The translations under genes were made by a program, and so were the position numbers. The notes under the pieces were generated by a model. It was given only the letters and a program-made list of their open reading frames with translations. It was not told the DNA's origin and made no database searches. A DNA stretch of 64,000 nt from UBA4132 sp037133675 (GTDB lineage: Bacteria > Pseudomonadota > Gammaproteobacteria > Methylococcales > Methylomonadaceae), in the NCBI GenBank assembly GCA_037133675.1, contig JBAXNR010000006.1:1-64000 (forward strand), written 5' to 3'. Below, piece by piece: positions 8,486 through 17,223 of the stretch; the first letter of the stretch is position 1, and every line of letters begins with the position of its first letter.

Positions 8486-9716
8486 TATGGAACAAGTAAA
8501 CGAGTTACCGCAGGGCTGGAAGTGGGTTAGGTTGGGGGATGTTTGCGATAATACGACTACTAGAAACCCTAGTTTAGAACCTAATAATAGTTTTTATTAC
8601 GTTGATATTTCTAGCGTAGATAATGAAAGTAAAAAAATTGTATCGCCTAAATTAACATTGGGAAAAGAAGCATCAAGCCGTGCAAGAAAAGTTATTTTAG
8701 AAAGTGATGTTATTGTTTCAACAACTAGACCCAATTTAAACGCAGTTGCAATTATCCCAACAGAATTAAATAATCAAATAGCCAGCACTGGTTTCTGTGT
8801 TCTTCGTGCAAATTCTGATTTATTAGATAGTCAATATTTGTTTAGCTTTGTACAAAGTTTATATTTTATAGAAAACTTATCTGATTTAGTAAATGGTGCA
8901 TTATATCCAGCGGTAACAGATAAACAGGTTTTTTCTCAGTATATTCCGCTTGCTCCATTTCCAGAACAACAACGCCTAGCGACACTTTTAACCGCTAAGT
9001 TAGCCCTGATTGAGCAAGCCAAAGAAAAAATAACCGCGCAATTACAAGCCGCGCAGGAACTCACCGCAGCTTATTTACGCGAAGTATTTGAAAGCGAAGA
9101 GGCGAAAGGCTGGGAATGGGTTAAATTGCAAGAACTATGTAAAGTTATAGGCGGTAATTTTTCCGCTAATATAGAAGAATTAAATAACGAGGACAGTATA
9201 AAAGAACGAGTATATTTTATTAGAGTTTCAGACCTTAGTAATGAAAAATTTATAAATAATAACTTGCTTTATGGTAGTGAAAATTACTTTTCAATTAAGA
9301 ATTTTGTTAAAAATAAATTTATAGATAAAAACTCTATTATTTTTCCTAAGAGAGGTGGAGCAATAGCTACTAATAAAAAGAAAATTATTAATGTTCCCTT
9401 TGTAATTGACCCAAATATGATGGCTGTACAATCGAAATCAAATAATTTAAATATTCAGTTTTTATATTATTGGTTTTTAAGTTGGGATTTATCTTCTATT
9501 CAAAGTGGTAGCTCAGTCCCTCAAATTAATCAAAAAGATATTGAGCCGCTTTTAATACCATTAATTTCACCAGATGAACAAACCCAACTAGCCAACTACC
9601 TAAGCGAAAAACTAGCCACCGTAGAGCAGTTAAAAGCCACGTTACAAACCCAATTAGACAGCATCAACCAATTACCCGCCGCCCTGTTAAAACAGGCGTT
9701 TAGCGGCAAACTTTAA
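8478..9716 (+). CDS. hsdS: Type I restriction specificity subunit
   Basis: DNA-recognition subunit with two target recognition domains. Each half begins with a Trp-containing motif ('LPQGWKWVRLGDVC' near residue 10, 'AKGWEWVKLQELC' near 209) and ends with the conserved helix introduced by 'PFPEQQRLA' or 'SPDEQTQLA' and closing in an Ala/Leu-rich coiled coil. The two recognition domains are much more AT-rich than the conserved helices, as expected for exchangeable domains. ATG 8478 overlaps the doc end; Met 4 (8487) is an alternative start. Length 412 residues is normal. Confidence 0.92.
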   Translation: MNNMEQVNELPQGWKWVRLGDVCDNTTTRNPSLEPNNSFYYVDISSVDNESKKIVSPKLTLGKEASSRARKVILESDVIVSTTRPNLNAVAIIPTELNNQIASTGFCVLRANSDLLDSQYLFSFVQSLYFIENLSDLVNGALYPAVTDKQVFSQYIPLAPFPEQQRLATLLTAKLALIEQAKEKITAQLQAAQELTAAYLREVFESEEAKGWEWVKLQELCKVIGGNFSANIEELNNEDSIKERVYFIRVSDLSNEKFINNNLLYGSENYFSIKNFVKNKFIDKNSIIFPKRGGAIATNKKKIINVPFVIDPNMMAVQSKSNNLNIQFLYYWFLSWDLSSIQSGSSVPQINQKDIEPLLIPLISPDEQTQLANYLSEKLATVEQLKATLQTQLDSINQLPAALLKQAFSGKL

Positions 9717-9729
9717 TAAAGGAAAAAAG

Positions 9730-9981
9730 ATGAGTGTTATTATTTCCGATGAGTTTTTACAAACTGCAAAAATAACCCCGCAAGAAATCAAACAGGAAAT
9801 CGCTATCTTTTTATTTCAAAAAGCAAAACTTACTCTTGCACAAGCGGCTAGTTTTGCAGAAATAAACCGTATTGCTTTTCAACATTTATTAGCCAGCCGT
9901 CATATTGCTATTCATTACGATACCAATGATTTTGACCAAGATTTAAAAACGGTTGAGGCTGTATTGCATGAAGATTGTTAG
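9730..9981 (+). CDS. UPF0175 family antitoxin
   Basis: An 83-residue protein with the UPF0175 pattern: an 'FLFQKAKLTLAQAASFAEI' helix-turn-helix-like stretch followed by 'FQHLLASRHIAIHYD' and an acidic tail. Members are usually encoded just upstream of DUF3368 PIN-domain proteins, as here, and act as DNA-binding antitoxins. It follows hsdS after 13 bp with an AAAGGAAAA Shine-Dalgarno, and the next gene starts inside its 3' end. Confidence 0.8.
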   Translation: MSVIISDEFLQTAKITPQEIKQEIAIFLFQKAKLTLAQAASFAEINRIAFQHLLASRHIAIHYDTNDFDQDLKTVEAVLHEDC

Positions 9982-10453
9982 CAATACGTCACCATTAATA
10001 AACCTTGCGATGATTGGCGAGTTAGATTTAATTGAAAAACTCTACGGTACTATTTATATTCCAGCAGCAGTTTTTGATGAAATTGTCATACAAGGCGAAG
10101 GACAAGCAGGCGCGGAATACATCAAAAATAGTTCATGGATAAAGGTGTATCCTGTGCAAAATACCTTATTGGTTAAATCATTGGCGTTGCAATTAGACAA
10201 AGGTGAAGCGGAAGCAATCGCGCTTGCTATAGAACTTTCTGCGTATTTGGTATTGTTGGATGAAAAACGCGGTAGAACGATTGCGACACAGTTCAATTTA
10301 TGTCCTTTAGGTTTGTTGGGTATGTTGATACAGGCTAAAAAAATGGGTTTGATTCCATTAGTAAAACCATTACTTAATAAATTGCGTCATCAGGCGGGTT
10401 TTTGGATTGATAATAAACTTTATCAATATGTTTTAAATGCGGTTAATGAATAA
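9968..10453 (+). CDS. DUF3368 PIN-domain toxin
   Basis: Predicted PIN-fold ribonuclease paired with UPF0175. The start 'MKIVSNTSPLINLAMIGEL', the central 'LDKGEAEAIALAIEL' and 'LLDEKRGR' carry the acidic residues of the PIN site; the first position is Asn (SNTSP), as in many DUF3368 proteins. ATG 9968 is chosen over an upstream TTG at 9953 because it gives the standard N-terminus. It overlaps the antitoxin by 14 bp and lies 17 bp before hsdM. Length 161 residues. Confidence 0.82.
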   Translation: MKIVSNTSPLINLAMIGELDLIEKLYGTIYIPAAVFDEIVIQGEGQAGAEYIKNSSWIKVYPVQNTLLVKSLALQLDKGEAEAIALAIELSAYLVLLDEKRGRTIATQFNLCPLGLLGMLIQAKKMGLIPLVKPLLNKLRHQAGFWIDNKLYQYVLNAVNE

Positions 10454-10470
10454 AACGAAAGATTCAATCA

Positions 10471-12234
10471 ATGGAAAATAATAAAAAACACGGCTCTCAA
10501 CAATCTGTTAATCAAGCGATTAAATCTATTTGCGATATTATGCGCCGCGCTAATTGTCAGGGCGCGATGCAGTATGTCCCCGAATTAACGTGGATTTTGT
10601 TTTTGCGTATTCTGGATGAAATGGAAAGCCAAGAAGCTGAAAACGCACAAATGCAAAACCAGCCTTATAGCGCGTCTTTAGAATCGCCTTTTCGTTGGTG
10701 TGATTGGGCTGCCCCTTGTGATGAAATGTATTGCAAAGAACATCCCGAAGACGATACCGCGCAAGGTTGGAAACGCTATCAGCTACAAAAAACAACCACC
10801 GTTAAACAGTGGATTAACGCGCAATTAATCCCACATTTAAAAGCCTTGGAACATAAACCTTATGCGAGTCAGCGACAAAAGGTAATTAGTGAAATTATGT
10901 CGGGTGTCGATAATACCCGCATTGATAGCGATTTAAACTTGTTAGAGATTTTCGATAAAGTGCATGGTTTAAGCGGTAGCAGCGTGGACGATCAACACGT
11001 TTTCACACTATCGCAAGTCTATGAGGGTTTGTTACTCAGCATGGGTGAAAAAGGCAACGATGGCGGGCAGTTCTTTACCCCGCGTGAAATTATTCGCATG
11101 ATGATAAAAGTTGTTAATCCACACACGGGACAGACGGTTTATGATCCGTGTTGTGGTACGGGCGGCTTTTTAGCGCAAGCAATGGAATACATGGCGGGTA
11201 AGGATGACAGGGGCAATTATTTTCCTGATAAAAGTAGCCGAGAAATAGACACGCTGAAACATAAAACCTTTTACGGACGAGAAAAAGATAATCAGGTTTA
11301 TCCGATTGCTTTAGCGAATTTAATTTTACATTCGATTGATTCGCCGCAGTTATGGCACGGCAATACCTTGGATGGTGCGGTGACTTATGAGGGTTTATTT
11401 AGCAATCCCCCCGCTGTTTTTGATGTGATTTTGACGAATCCCCCGTTTGGTGGCAAAGAAGGCAAAGCCGTTAAAGATAAATACGGCACGGGCGCGACAC
11501 AAATCTGTTTTTTACAGCACGTTCAGGAAAACTTAAAAGAAGGCGGTCAATGTGCCATTGTCATGGATGAAGGGGTGTTATTTAGAACCAATGAATCAGG
11601 TTTTGTGGATACCAAACGCCGCTTATTAAATGATTGTAATCTTTGGTGTATTGTCAGTTTGTCGGGTGGCGTATTTACCAGCGCGGGGGCAGGTGTTAAA
11701 ACCAATGTGTTATTTTTTACTGAAGGCAAGGCTACGGAAAAAATCTGGTATTACGATTTATCAGGCATTAAAGTCGGTAAGCGTACTCCTTTAACGCTGG
11801 AACACTTCAACGAATTTTTTGAGTTGTTACCCAAGCGTAGTGATAGCCAAAACAGTTGGACGATTGATTTTAAACAGCGTAAACAGAATGCTGAACAACA
11901 AGCCCTGCCATTTGACCAATTGGCAGCAGAGAAACGCCAGCAAGTCATCACGCTAAAGGAACAGGCAAAAGACTGTCGCAAAGATAAAACAGCGGATACC
12001 GTCAGCCAGGAACAGGCATTAGAAAAATCTATCAGCGCGTTGGAAAAGGAAATTAATGAGCTGGACGGTAAGGCTAAGACCATACGCAACGCGATTTATG
12101 ATTTAAAAGCGGTTAATCCCAACATTAAAGAAGTCATCGACAATCGCACCCCTGATGATCTGATTAACTTTATTGCCTCACAAAGTCGGGACGTTATGGA
12201 TTTATTAGACCAATTGCAACCAACGGTTATTTAA
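10471..12234 (+). CDS. hsdM: Type I restriction-modification methyltransferase subunit
   Basis: Adenine-N6 methyltransferase of the type I complex. It has the N-terminal HsdM helical domain ('QQSVNQAIKSICDIMRRAN'), the SAM motif 'DPCCGTGGFL' near residue 225, and catalytic NPPF ('LTNPPFGGKEGK') near 322. The linking 'GGQFFTPREIIRMMI' is typical of HsdM. Residues about 480-540 form a charged coiled coil, making it longer (587) than the usual 490-530. It is the last gene of the R-TA-S-TA-M locus, an uncommon order since hsdM normally precedes hsdS. Confidence 0.93.
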   Translation: MENNKKHGSQQSVNQAIKSICDIMRRANCQGAMQYVPELTWILFLRILDEMESQEAENAQMQNQPYSASLESPFRWCDWAAPCDEMYCKEHPEDDTAQGWKRYQLQKTTTVKQWINAQLIPHLKALEHKPYASQRQKVISEIMSGVDNTRIDSDLNLLEIFDKVHGLSGSSVDDQHVFTLSQVYEGLLLSMGEKGNDGGQFFTPREIIRMMIKVVNPHTGQTVYDPCCGTGGFLAQAMEYMAGKDDRGNYFPDKSSREIDTLKHKTFYGREKDNQVYPIALANLILHSIDSPQLWHGNTLDGAVTYEGLFSNPPAVFDVILTNPPFGGKEGKAVKDKYGTGATQICFLQHVQENLKEGGQCAIVMDEGVLFRTNESGFVDTKRRLLNDCNLWCIVSLSGGVFTSAGAGVKTNVLFFTEGKATEKIWYYDLSGIKVGKRTPLTLEHFNEFFELLPKRSDSQNSWTIDFKQRKQNAEQQALPFDQLAAEKRQQVITLKEQAKDCRKDKTADTVSQEQALEKSISALEKEINELDGKAKTIRNAIYDLKAVNPNIKEVIDNRTPDDLINFIASQSRDVMDLLDQLQPTVI

Positions 12235-12391
12235 CCTGATACGCTTTTGACAGCTCACGGATGAGCAAAAACTTAACTTGTTTGGTAATTGGTAATTTAT
12301 CATCGAACGCAGACCAGTCATCAACGGCGTTCTGTATCCATTTAGGTACGCCCTTTTTATCAATACCAGCGGCTAACTGGTGAAGATCGCA
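12227..12391 (-). pseudogene. Unidentified gene remnant
   Basis: An open minus-strand frame with no start codon. It encodes about 54 residues, including 'GVPKWIQNAVDDWSAFDD' and ending 'LIRELSKAYQVK' at a stop inside the hsdM 3' end. The amino-acid mix looks like real protein, suggesting the 3' end of a displaced gene. I do not recognise the family. Confidence 0.3.
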
Positions 12392-12495
12392 TCAAAACAA
12401 AATCGGGCAACCAAGCACAGGTCATGGCTTTGTTGCGAGGTCGCCTAACTCCCGTCGTCAATCTCTTGTTTGACAAAATGCGCTCTTATTCATAA
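12349..12495 (+). pseudogene. Unidentified 3' gene remnant, possibly transposon-derived
   Basis: A plus-strand open frame without a clear start, reading 'RLTGEDRIKTKSG' then 'VMALLRGRLTPVVNLLFDKM' and ending TAA at 12493-12495. The composition is protein-like, but the family is unknown. It overlaps the end of the minus-strand remnant. Together they mark a scar between the R-M locus and the peroxidase gene. Confidence 0.25.
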
Positions 12496-12585
12496 GATTT
12501 GAATTCCACGCTATACCAAGATATTTGCATTCTCTTTTCTTGATTATCGCCTGCGGGTGTTATATTTTACGATTCAAGCAGGGTA

Positions 12586-12614
12586 TTGAGTTTTTGGGTG
12601 ACTTAACTTATATC
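12586..12614 (+). promoter_or_regulatory. Possible sigma-70 promoter of the peroxidase gene
   Basis: TTGAGT (12586-12591) and TATATC (12609-12614) are separated by exactly 17 bases and lie 50 bp upstream of the peroxidase start. No regulator site is recognised. Confidence 0.4.
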
Positions 12615-12663
12615 CTTTACTGTAAAAAGTCGCCACTATAACTAATAATATTTGGAGAATGGT

Positions 12664-13668
12664 ATGTTTAAAATTCGTTTGCTGGTGACAGCATTGACCT
12701 TAGTAAGTTCTATTTCGGTGGCTTCAGCGTGGGATGCTCTGCCAACGACAGCACCTGCTCCTGCTGACAATCCGACCACTGAAGAAAAAGTTGAATTGGG
12801 TAAAATGTTGTATCACGACCCGCGTTTATCTTCTACAGGCACGGTTTCTTGTGCGTCTTGCCATAACACTATGTTAGGTGGTGAGGATAATAGACCTAAT
12901 TCAATGGGCGTTAATGGTCAAACAGGGGGACGCAGTGCGCCAACAGTATGGAATTCAGCATTCAACACAGTGCAGTTTTGGGATGGTAGAGCGGCTAGTT
13001 TAGAAGCGCAAGCCGCAGGTCCTGTGACTAATCCAATTGAAATGGGTATGAAAGATTGGGATGCAGTGGTTGCCAGATTAAAAACCATTAAAGGTTACAA
13101 CGAAGCCTTTGCTCGTGCGTTTGGTGATAATTCAGTGTCTAAGGATAATGCAACTAAAGCCATTGCTGCGTATGAAAGAACGCTAATTACGCCTAATAGC
13201 CCTTATGACAAGTATGTTGGTGGTGACAAAGCGGCACTCACTGAACAGCAAGTGCGTGGTATGACTAAAGTGGCTGAATTAGGTTGTACTAGCTGTCATA
13301 GTGGAGCGGCATTTAATGGTGCAGGCGCGTTCCAAAAATTTCCTGTGCATGACAATCCTTATTTTGCCGCGCAATATCATTTCAAGAAAGATAAAGGCTT
13401 AGCTGAAGTCAGCAAAAATGAAGCCGATGAACATTTTTGGAAAGTACCAACGCTGCGCAATATCGCTTTAACCGCGCCTTATTTCCATAATGGCTCGGTT
13501 CAAACCTTAGAAGAAGCCGTTAAAATTATGGCTAAATTACAGTTAGATAAGGATTTATCAAAAGAAGAGATTGCCGATATTGTGGCTTTCTTGGACAGCT
13601 TGACTGGCGAATTCCCCAAACAAACCATGCCAACATTGCCATCTACTCTGGGTAACACAACTAATTAA
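12664..13668 (+). CDS. ccpA: Di-haem cytochrome c peroxidase (CcpA/MauG family)
   Basis: A periplasmic enzyme reducing H2O2 to water with electrons from c-type cytochromes. A signal peptide covers residues 1-22 (cut after SVASA). Two haem sites follow, CASCH at 63-67 and CTSCH near 208-212, the spacing of bacterial cytochrome c peroxidases. 'GQTGGRSAPTVWNSAFNTVQFWDGRA' and 'FWKVPTLRNIALTAPYFHNGS' are family signatures. ATG 12664 is chosen because TTTGGAG lies just before it; the frame extends up to a TTG at 12652 inside that Shine-Dalgarno. A strong terminator follows. Confidence 0.93.
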   Translation: MFKIRLLVTALTLVSSISVASAWDALPTTAPAPADNPTTEEKVELGKMLYHDPRLSSTGTVSCASCHNTMLGGEDNRPNSMGVNGQTGGRSAPTVWNSAFNTVQFWDGRAASLEAQAAGPVTNPIEMGMKDWDAVVARLKTIKGYNEAFARAFGDNSVSKDNATKAIAAYERTLITPNSPYDKYVGGDKAALTEQQVRGMTKVAELGCTSCHSGAAFNGAGAFQKFPVHDNPYFAAQYHFKKDKGLAEVSKNEADEHFWKVPTLRNIALTAPYFHNGSVQTLEEAVKIMAKLQLDKDLSKEEIADIVAFLDSLTGEFPKQTMPTLPSTLGNTTN

Positions 13669-13698
13669 TCTCTAAATTAGACACCACTCGCACGGCTT

Positions 13699-13736
13699 AG
13701 ACCTGTCAGGTTTTTAAAACCTGACAGGTCTTTTTA
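13699..13736 (+). terminator. Rho-independent terminator after the peroxidase gene
   Basis: AGACCTGTCAGGTTT (13699-13713) is perfectly complementary to AAACCTGACAGGTCT (13717-13731), and a T-run follows. A palindrome of similar style (GAGGTTTTGAAAACCTC) is at 55427-55451, so the hairpin may also belong to a dispersed repeat family. Confidence 0.8.
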
Positions 13737-13763
13737 TTTAACGGTCGAATATCGCGTAACGGT

Positions 13764-13873
13764 GGTGGGTTAAATCTGTAAGTGCGGAATACAAACCTAG
13801 GTTTGTACTCCAGAATACACAAGACTTAGACGTAATCAGATAGGTCATTGAAAATACAGGTTTAACCCACTAC
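13764..13873. repeat. MITE-like element, copy B
   Basis: GTGGTGGGTTAAATCTGTA at the left is mirrored by TACAGGTTTAACCCACTACC at the right. The interior holds the palindrome GGAATACAAACCTAG/GTTTGTACTCC (about 13786-13811). The terminal repeats match copies A and C, while the interior is different. No coding capacity. Confidence 0.7.
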
Positions 13874-13975
13874 CCTACGCGCTGACTTTTTATGGCTACC
13901 AAATCTGTGCGGCATCTAGTCAATGATGATAAAATAATACTTGGTAAATTAAGGTAAGCATTCGGAATATTCAAT

Positions 13976-15007
13976 ATGAATTTTAAAGGTCTTTGTTTAA
14001 ATAGAGAATTAATAGATACTTCTTTAAAAACCTATGGTGAAAACATAGATATAATTCGTGAAGAAAAGGAAAAGTTCATTGAATATAAAATCTCATTGCC
14101 TAATCAAGAAATAGCATTATTGCAGGTTTTTTATAATAAGGATGGAACAACAACTTTAGGCTGTAATGTTGGTAAAAATAAACCTTTATCTATTAAAATA
14201 TCTGAGTATCTAAAGGAAAAATGCTCTGTTGCTGGTAACATTACGAGACCATCGTTATCTGTTAATGATGTAACAGAAGGTAATTTTCAATTGATTCTGG
14301 AGTTTTTAAAAGAAGAATGTGGTGCATCCGTTTCAGAACCTGTTTCAATACAACACGGGAAACAACATAAAATAACTGGAAAACAAGGCGATTTATTAAC
14401 ATTTAATTTATATAACACCAAAAAACTGCTAATACAGGGAAGACCATCATTACTTTATAGCGATGCAATTGAAATCCTATCAGGATTATTCGATTATAAA
14501 GATATTATTAATGCTCAATTGAAAGTAGTTCAAGTTGATATTACAGCAGATGAAGTAGTATCTGAGTTGAAAATTTTGATGCCAAATGCTTACGGTTTTA
14601 TGGAAAATAAACTTATATCTATTATTTCTCCCGCATTGGCTTTAAGGAAACTAGAAATAGATTTAAGTGATTATGGTTGTTTTGCTTTTCCAGCATTAAG
14701 AGGATTGGAAGGTTATATAAAAATTCTTTTTCTAAAAAGAATGAATATAGCAATAGGGAAAGATGGATTTGGCGAACATTTTTATAGTTCGGAATTAAAG
14801 AATGATTTAAAATCTAAACATGAATTAAAACTATGTCATGCTATAGAAAAATCTTACAAATATTATAAAACTCAACGGCATGGTTTGTTTCATGTAGACT
14901 CTATAATAGAAACGACTAGAGTTATTTCAAACAAAAGTGAAGCAAATAGTATTGTTGAAAAAACAATTGAAATTATAGAAGAAACTTATACCTCGATAAT
15001 AACGTGA
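13976..15007 (+). CDS. rnlA: RnlA/LsoA-type mRNA endoribonuclease toxin
   Basis: A 343-residue protein matching E. coli RnlA, the endoribonuclease that degrades mRNA after phage T4 infection shuts off its antitoxin. Shared blocks are 'VFYNKDGTTTL' (near 60), 'LLIQGRPSLLYSDA' (near 154), and the C-terminal 'RHGLFHVDSIIETTRVIS'. The last carries the HEPN R-x4-H site, R301 to H306. It is AT-rich relative to the core genes, consistent with transfer. The gene order toxin then antitoxin is as in E. coli rnlAB, with the antitoxin gene 7 bp downstream. Confidence 0.85.
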   Translation: MNFKGLCLNRELIDTSLKTYGENIDIIREEKEKFIEYKISLPNQEIALLQVFYNKDGTTTLGCNVGKNKPLSIKISEYLKEKCSVAGNITRPSLSVNDVTEGNFQLILEFLKEECGASVSEPVSIQHGKQHKITGKQGDLLTFNLYNTKKLLIQGRPSLLYSDAIEILSGLFDYKDIINAQLKVVQVDITADEVVSELKILMPNAYGFMENKLISIISPALALRKLEIDLSDYGCFAFPALRGLEGYIKILFLKRMNIAIGKDGFGEHFYSSELKNDLKSKHELKLCHAIEKSYKYYKTQRHGLFHVDSIIETTRVISNKSEANSIVEKTIEIIEETYTSIIT

Positions 15008-15014
15008 GGTTTTT

Positions 15015-15386
15015 ATGAAAAAGCAATATCAATTAACAAAATTCGATGGAGATACTTACAAATATATAAGTTTTTCTATTGATTATTCCCGTCCAGAAGA
15101 ATATTTGTCTGATATGGCGAAGGAACTTGCACGAAAAAAATTTAAAGGATATGTTTTATTTGACTTATTATTATGTAATGGATTAAATCCTCAACGCTAT
15201 GTTAAATCTTATTTTAATGGTGAAAACTTTCAATTTGACTCATTTTCTACTTTAAGTGATAAAGAGTTAGATGACAACATCAAAAAATTCACTTTCAATT
15301 TTTATTCATCTAAAAGTGAATTATTAGAAAGCAGTAATTTATTGTCTCGAGCGCAGAAATTTTTAGTGCGAAAAAATTTTCAATAA
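15015..15386 (+). CDS. rnlB: RnlB-type antitoxin
   Basis: A 123-residue protein. 'GYVLFDLLLCNGLNPQRYV' corresponds to the conserved 'GEILFDLLCANG' block of E. coli RnlB, and the position directly after rnlA supports the call. RnlB holds RnlA inactive and is the labile partner lost on phage infection. The Shine-Dalgarno GAGG lies just before the ATG. Confidence 0.8.
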   Translation: MKKQYQLTKFDGDTYKYISFSIDYSRPEEYLSDMAKELARKKFKGYVLFDLLLCNGLNPQRYVKSYFNGENFQFDSFSTLSDKELDDNIKKFTFNFYSSKSELLESSNLLSRAQKFLVRKNFQ

Positions 15387-15480
15387 GAACTCAAACAGCC
15401 AAATAATAAAAAATAATCTTGGCAAAATTAATTTGCCTTTTATTTAAGGCAGTTAGTTTATCATCTGGAGTTATAACGAA

Positions 15481-16908
15481 GTGTTACAAGCTCATCCTAA
15501 TCAAGAAGTTACTAATTTAAGAAAAGCAGGACAATTAACCGAAGCCTACACTAGAGGCTATGAACTTCTTAAAGAAAATCCAGATGATAAATATCTTGCT
15601 AATGCCATTGGCTGGGTATTACATGACAAAATAAAACAATTAGTTAGTGAAGCTAAACAATTAAAATCTGTCGATAATGGCTTATCAATCAACATTTACG
15701 ATATTCTAAGAGAATATGCAAAGTTGAATGTTATTCGTCCAGACTTTCTTTTTAGTTTTTTACTAATTCAAACATTTCAATTTCCAAAAGAACTTAAGTT
15801 TTTACCTAAGTTTATGATGTGGGCTGGCATTGATAGCTTTAGACCAGATGATTTCCAAACACAAGATGGGAATGAGGGGGTAGTTTATGAGTCACTCGTG
15901 GAAAAAGTAGCTAGAAAAACAGCTAAAGTTGCACATGAATTAAGTTTACAAGAATATTCAAACCTCAAAGAAATACAAGAATTTACTATTGCGTTAATAG
16001 ATTTAGCTTTTGCTCAAGCGAAAATTCAAAAACCAGAATGGCTTAACTACCATAAAGCATTATTACTTCATAAATTAGGAAGGTCGAAAGATTCTCAAGA
16101 ACTTTTAATTCCATTTGTAAAGCAAAAAAGAAGTGATTATTGGACTTGGCACGCTTTAGCTAAAGTCGTTGAAATTTCAGAGCCTAAACGTGCTTTAACA
16201 TTATATGCAAAAGCGTGTTTAACGTGTAAAGATGAAAATTTTGGAGTTAATGTTTTTGAAGATTTAAGTCGTTTAGCAAGTCAACAAAATGAATTAGCAC
16301 TTGCTAAATGGTCTGCTAATCAATCGTTCACTATTCGCAATAAAAATGAATGGCACATTCCTCAATCACTTCGTAATCTTTTGGATGCTGATTGGTATAT
16401 TCATACTGAAAATATTCCTAATCCAGACAACTTATTAAAAGATGTAGCTGCGGACGCTGAAAAGATTATTTGGGTAAATTGTTCAGAATATGAAGCTAAC
16501 TATATTGAAAGCTTTCAAACTAAAAATGATAAAAAGATGGTCAAATTTGGATTAACTATCCAAGGGGAATCTCAAGAAATTGTTTGTCCTGCACAAAAGC
16601 TTTTAAATAATCATAATCTCGTATTTGGTGAACCCGTAACAGTAACAATTGATGAGTCTGATAACCGTTTAACCATTATTGCACTTGAAAAACGCGAAGC
16701 AGGTAAATGTTTTGATAGCCTAATGATTAAAACTGGCGTTTTTCGTTCTGCACAAGGTGGATTTGGTTTTATGGATGATGTTTTTATTCCACCCAATTTA
16801 GCTAGTCAATTGGAAAATGCCCAAACAGTTAGCTTTGCTGTTGTGAAGAAATTAGACAAAAAGAAAAATAAATGGGGTTTAACAGCAGTTAGTATATATA
16901 TTCCCTGA
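15481..16908 (+). CDS. TPR protein with two C-terminal S1/cold-shock-like domains (TOTE-conflict-like)
   Basis: A 475-residue protein starting at GTG 15481, with a GGAG about 11 bases upstream. Residues 1-300 are helical repeats of TPR type (for example 'LLLHKLGRSKDSQELLIPF', 'TWHALAKVVEISEPKRALTLYAKA'). The C-terminal 150 residues are beta-rich and form two OB-like units; the second has a cold-shock-like 'FRSAQGGFGFMDDVFIPPNL'. This architecture matches what Aravind and colleagues described as TPR plus S1/CSD in TOTE conflict systems. No helicase, primase or nuclease of such a system adjoins it, so it may act alone or be a leftover. It lies 94 bp after rnlAB. Role unproven. Confidence 0.6.
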   Translation: MLQAHPNQEVTNLRKAGQLTEAYTRGYELLKENPDDKYLANAIGWVLHDKIKQLVSEAKQLKSVDNGLSINIYDILREYAKLNVIRPDFLFSFLLIQTFQFPKELKFLPKFMMWAGIDSFRPDDFQTQDGNEGVVYESLVEKVARKTAKVAHELSLQEYSNLKEIQEFTIALIDLAFAQAKIQKPEWLNYHKALLLHKLGRSKDSQELLIPFVKQKRSDYWTWHALAKVVEISEPKRALTLYAKACLTCKDENFGVNVFEDLSRLASQQNELALAKWSANQSFTIRNKNEWHIPQSLRNLLDADWYIHTENIPNPDNLLKDVAADAEKIIWVNCSEYEANYIESFQTKNDKKMVKFGLTIQGESQEIVCPAQKLLNNHNLVFGEPVTVTIDESDNRLTIIALEKREAGKCFDSLMIKTGVFRSAQGGFGFMDDVFIPPNLASQLENAQTVSFAVVKKLDKKKNKWGLTAVSIYIP

Positions 16909-17027
16909 ATAAATTAATCAGCCTATAGCAGCGCAATTTTGGTTGCCGATAAAATAATATAAATCCCCATAAGGAATAACTATGTCTCACACGTCTTAGA
17001 AAGCGAAAACGAACAAACAAAAAACTC

Positions 17028-17219
17028 ATGCAAAAATTAACTAAAAAGCTAAATATTCATTGTCGGTTTGTTTTGCAGAAAACAAAATCAAAAAACCGTA
17101 AACAAGATGAAATAAATGAGGCTATTGAGTTTGTAAAATCCTTTTCACAAGAAACCACCTCCTTTGGCGACCCGTTAGCATGGCAACAAACAGAACGGCA
17201 AGAGCGGTCTTTGGATTAA
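17028..17219 (+). pseudogene. Degenerate VapB-type antitoxin
   Basis: The C-terminal part, 'NEAIEFVKSFSQE...FGDPLAWQQTERQERSLD', looks like the tail of antitoxins that precede VapC toxins. The likely original start is ATG 16982, which has a good AAGGA, but its frame hits TAG after five codons. The N-terminal DNA-binding part is therefore not readable in one frame. It ends 4 bp before vapC. Confidence 0.45.
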
Positions 17220-17223
17220 TGAA

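Noticed and set aside
9953..9967. TTG start for the PIN toxin
   Set aside because: The family begins at the ATG at 9968 (MKIVSNTSP); the extra five residues have no counterpart.
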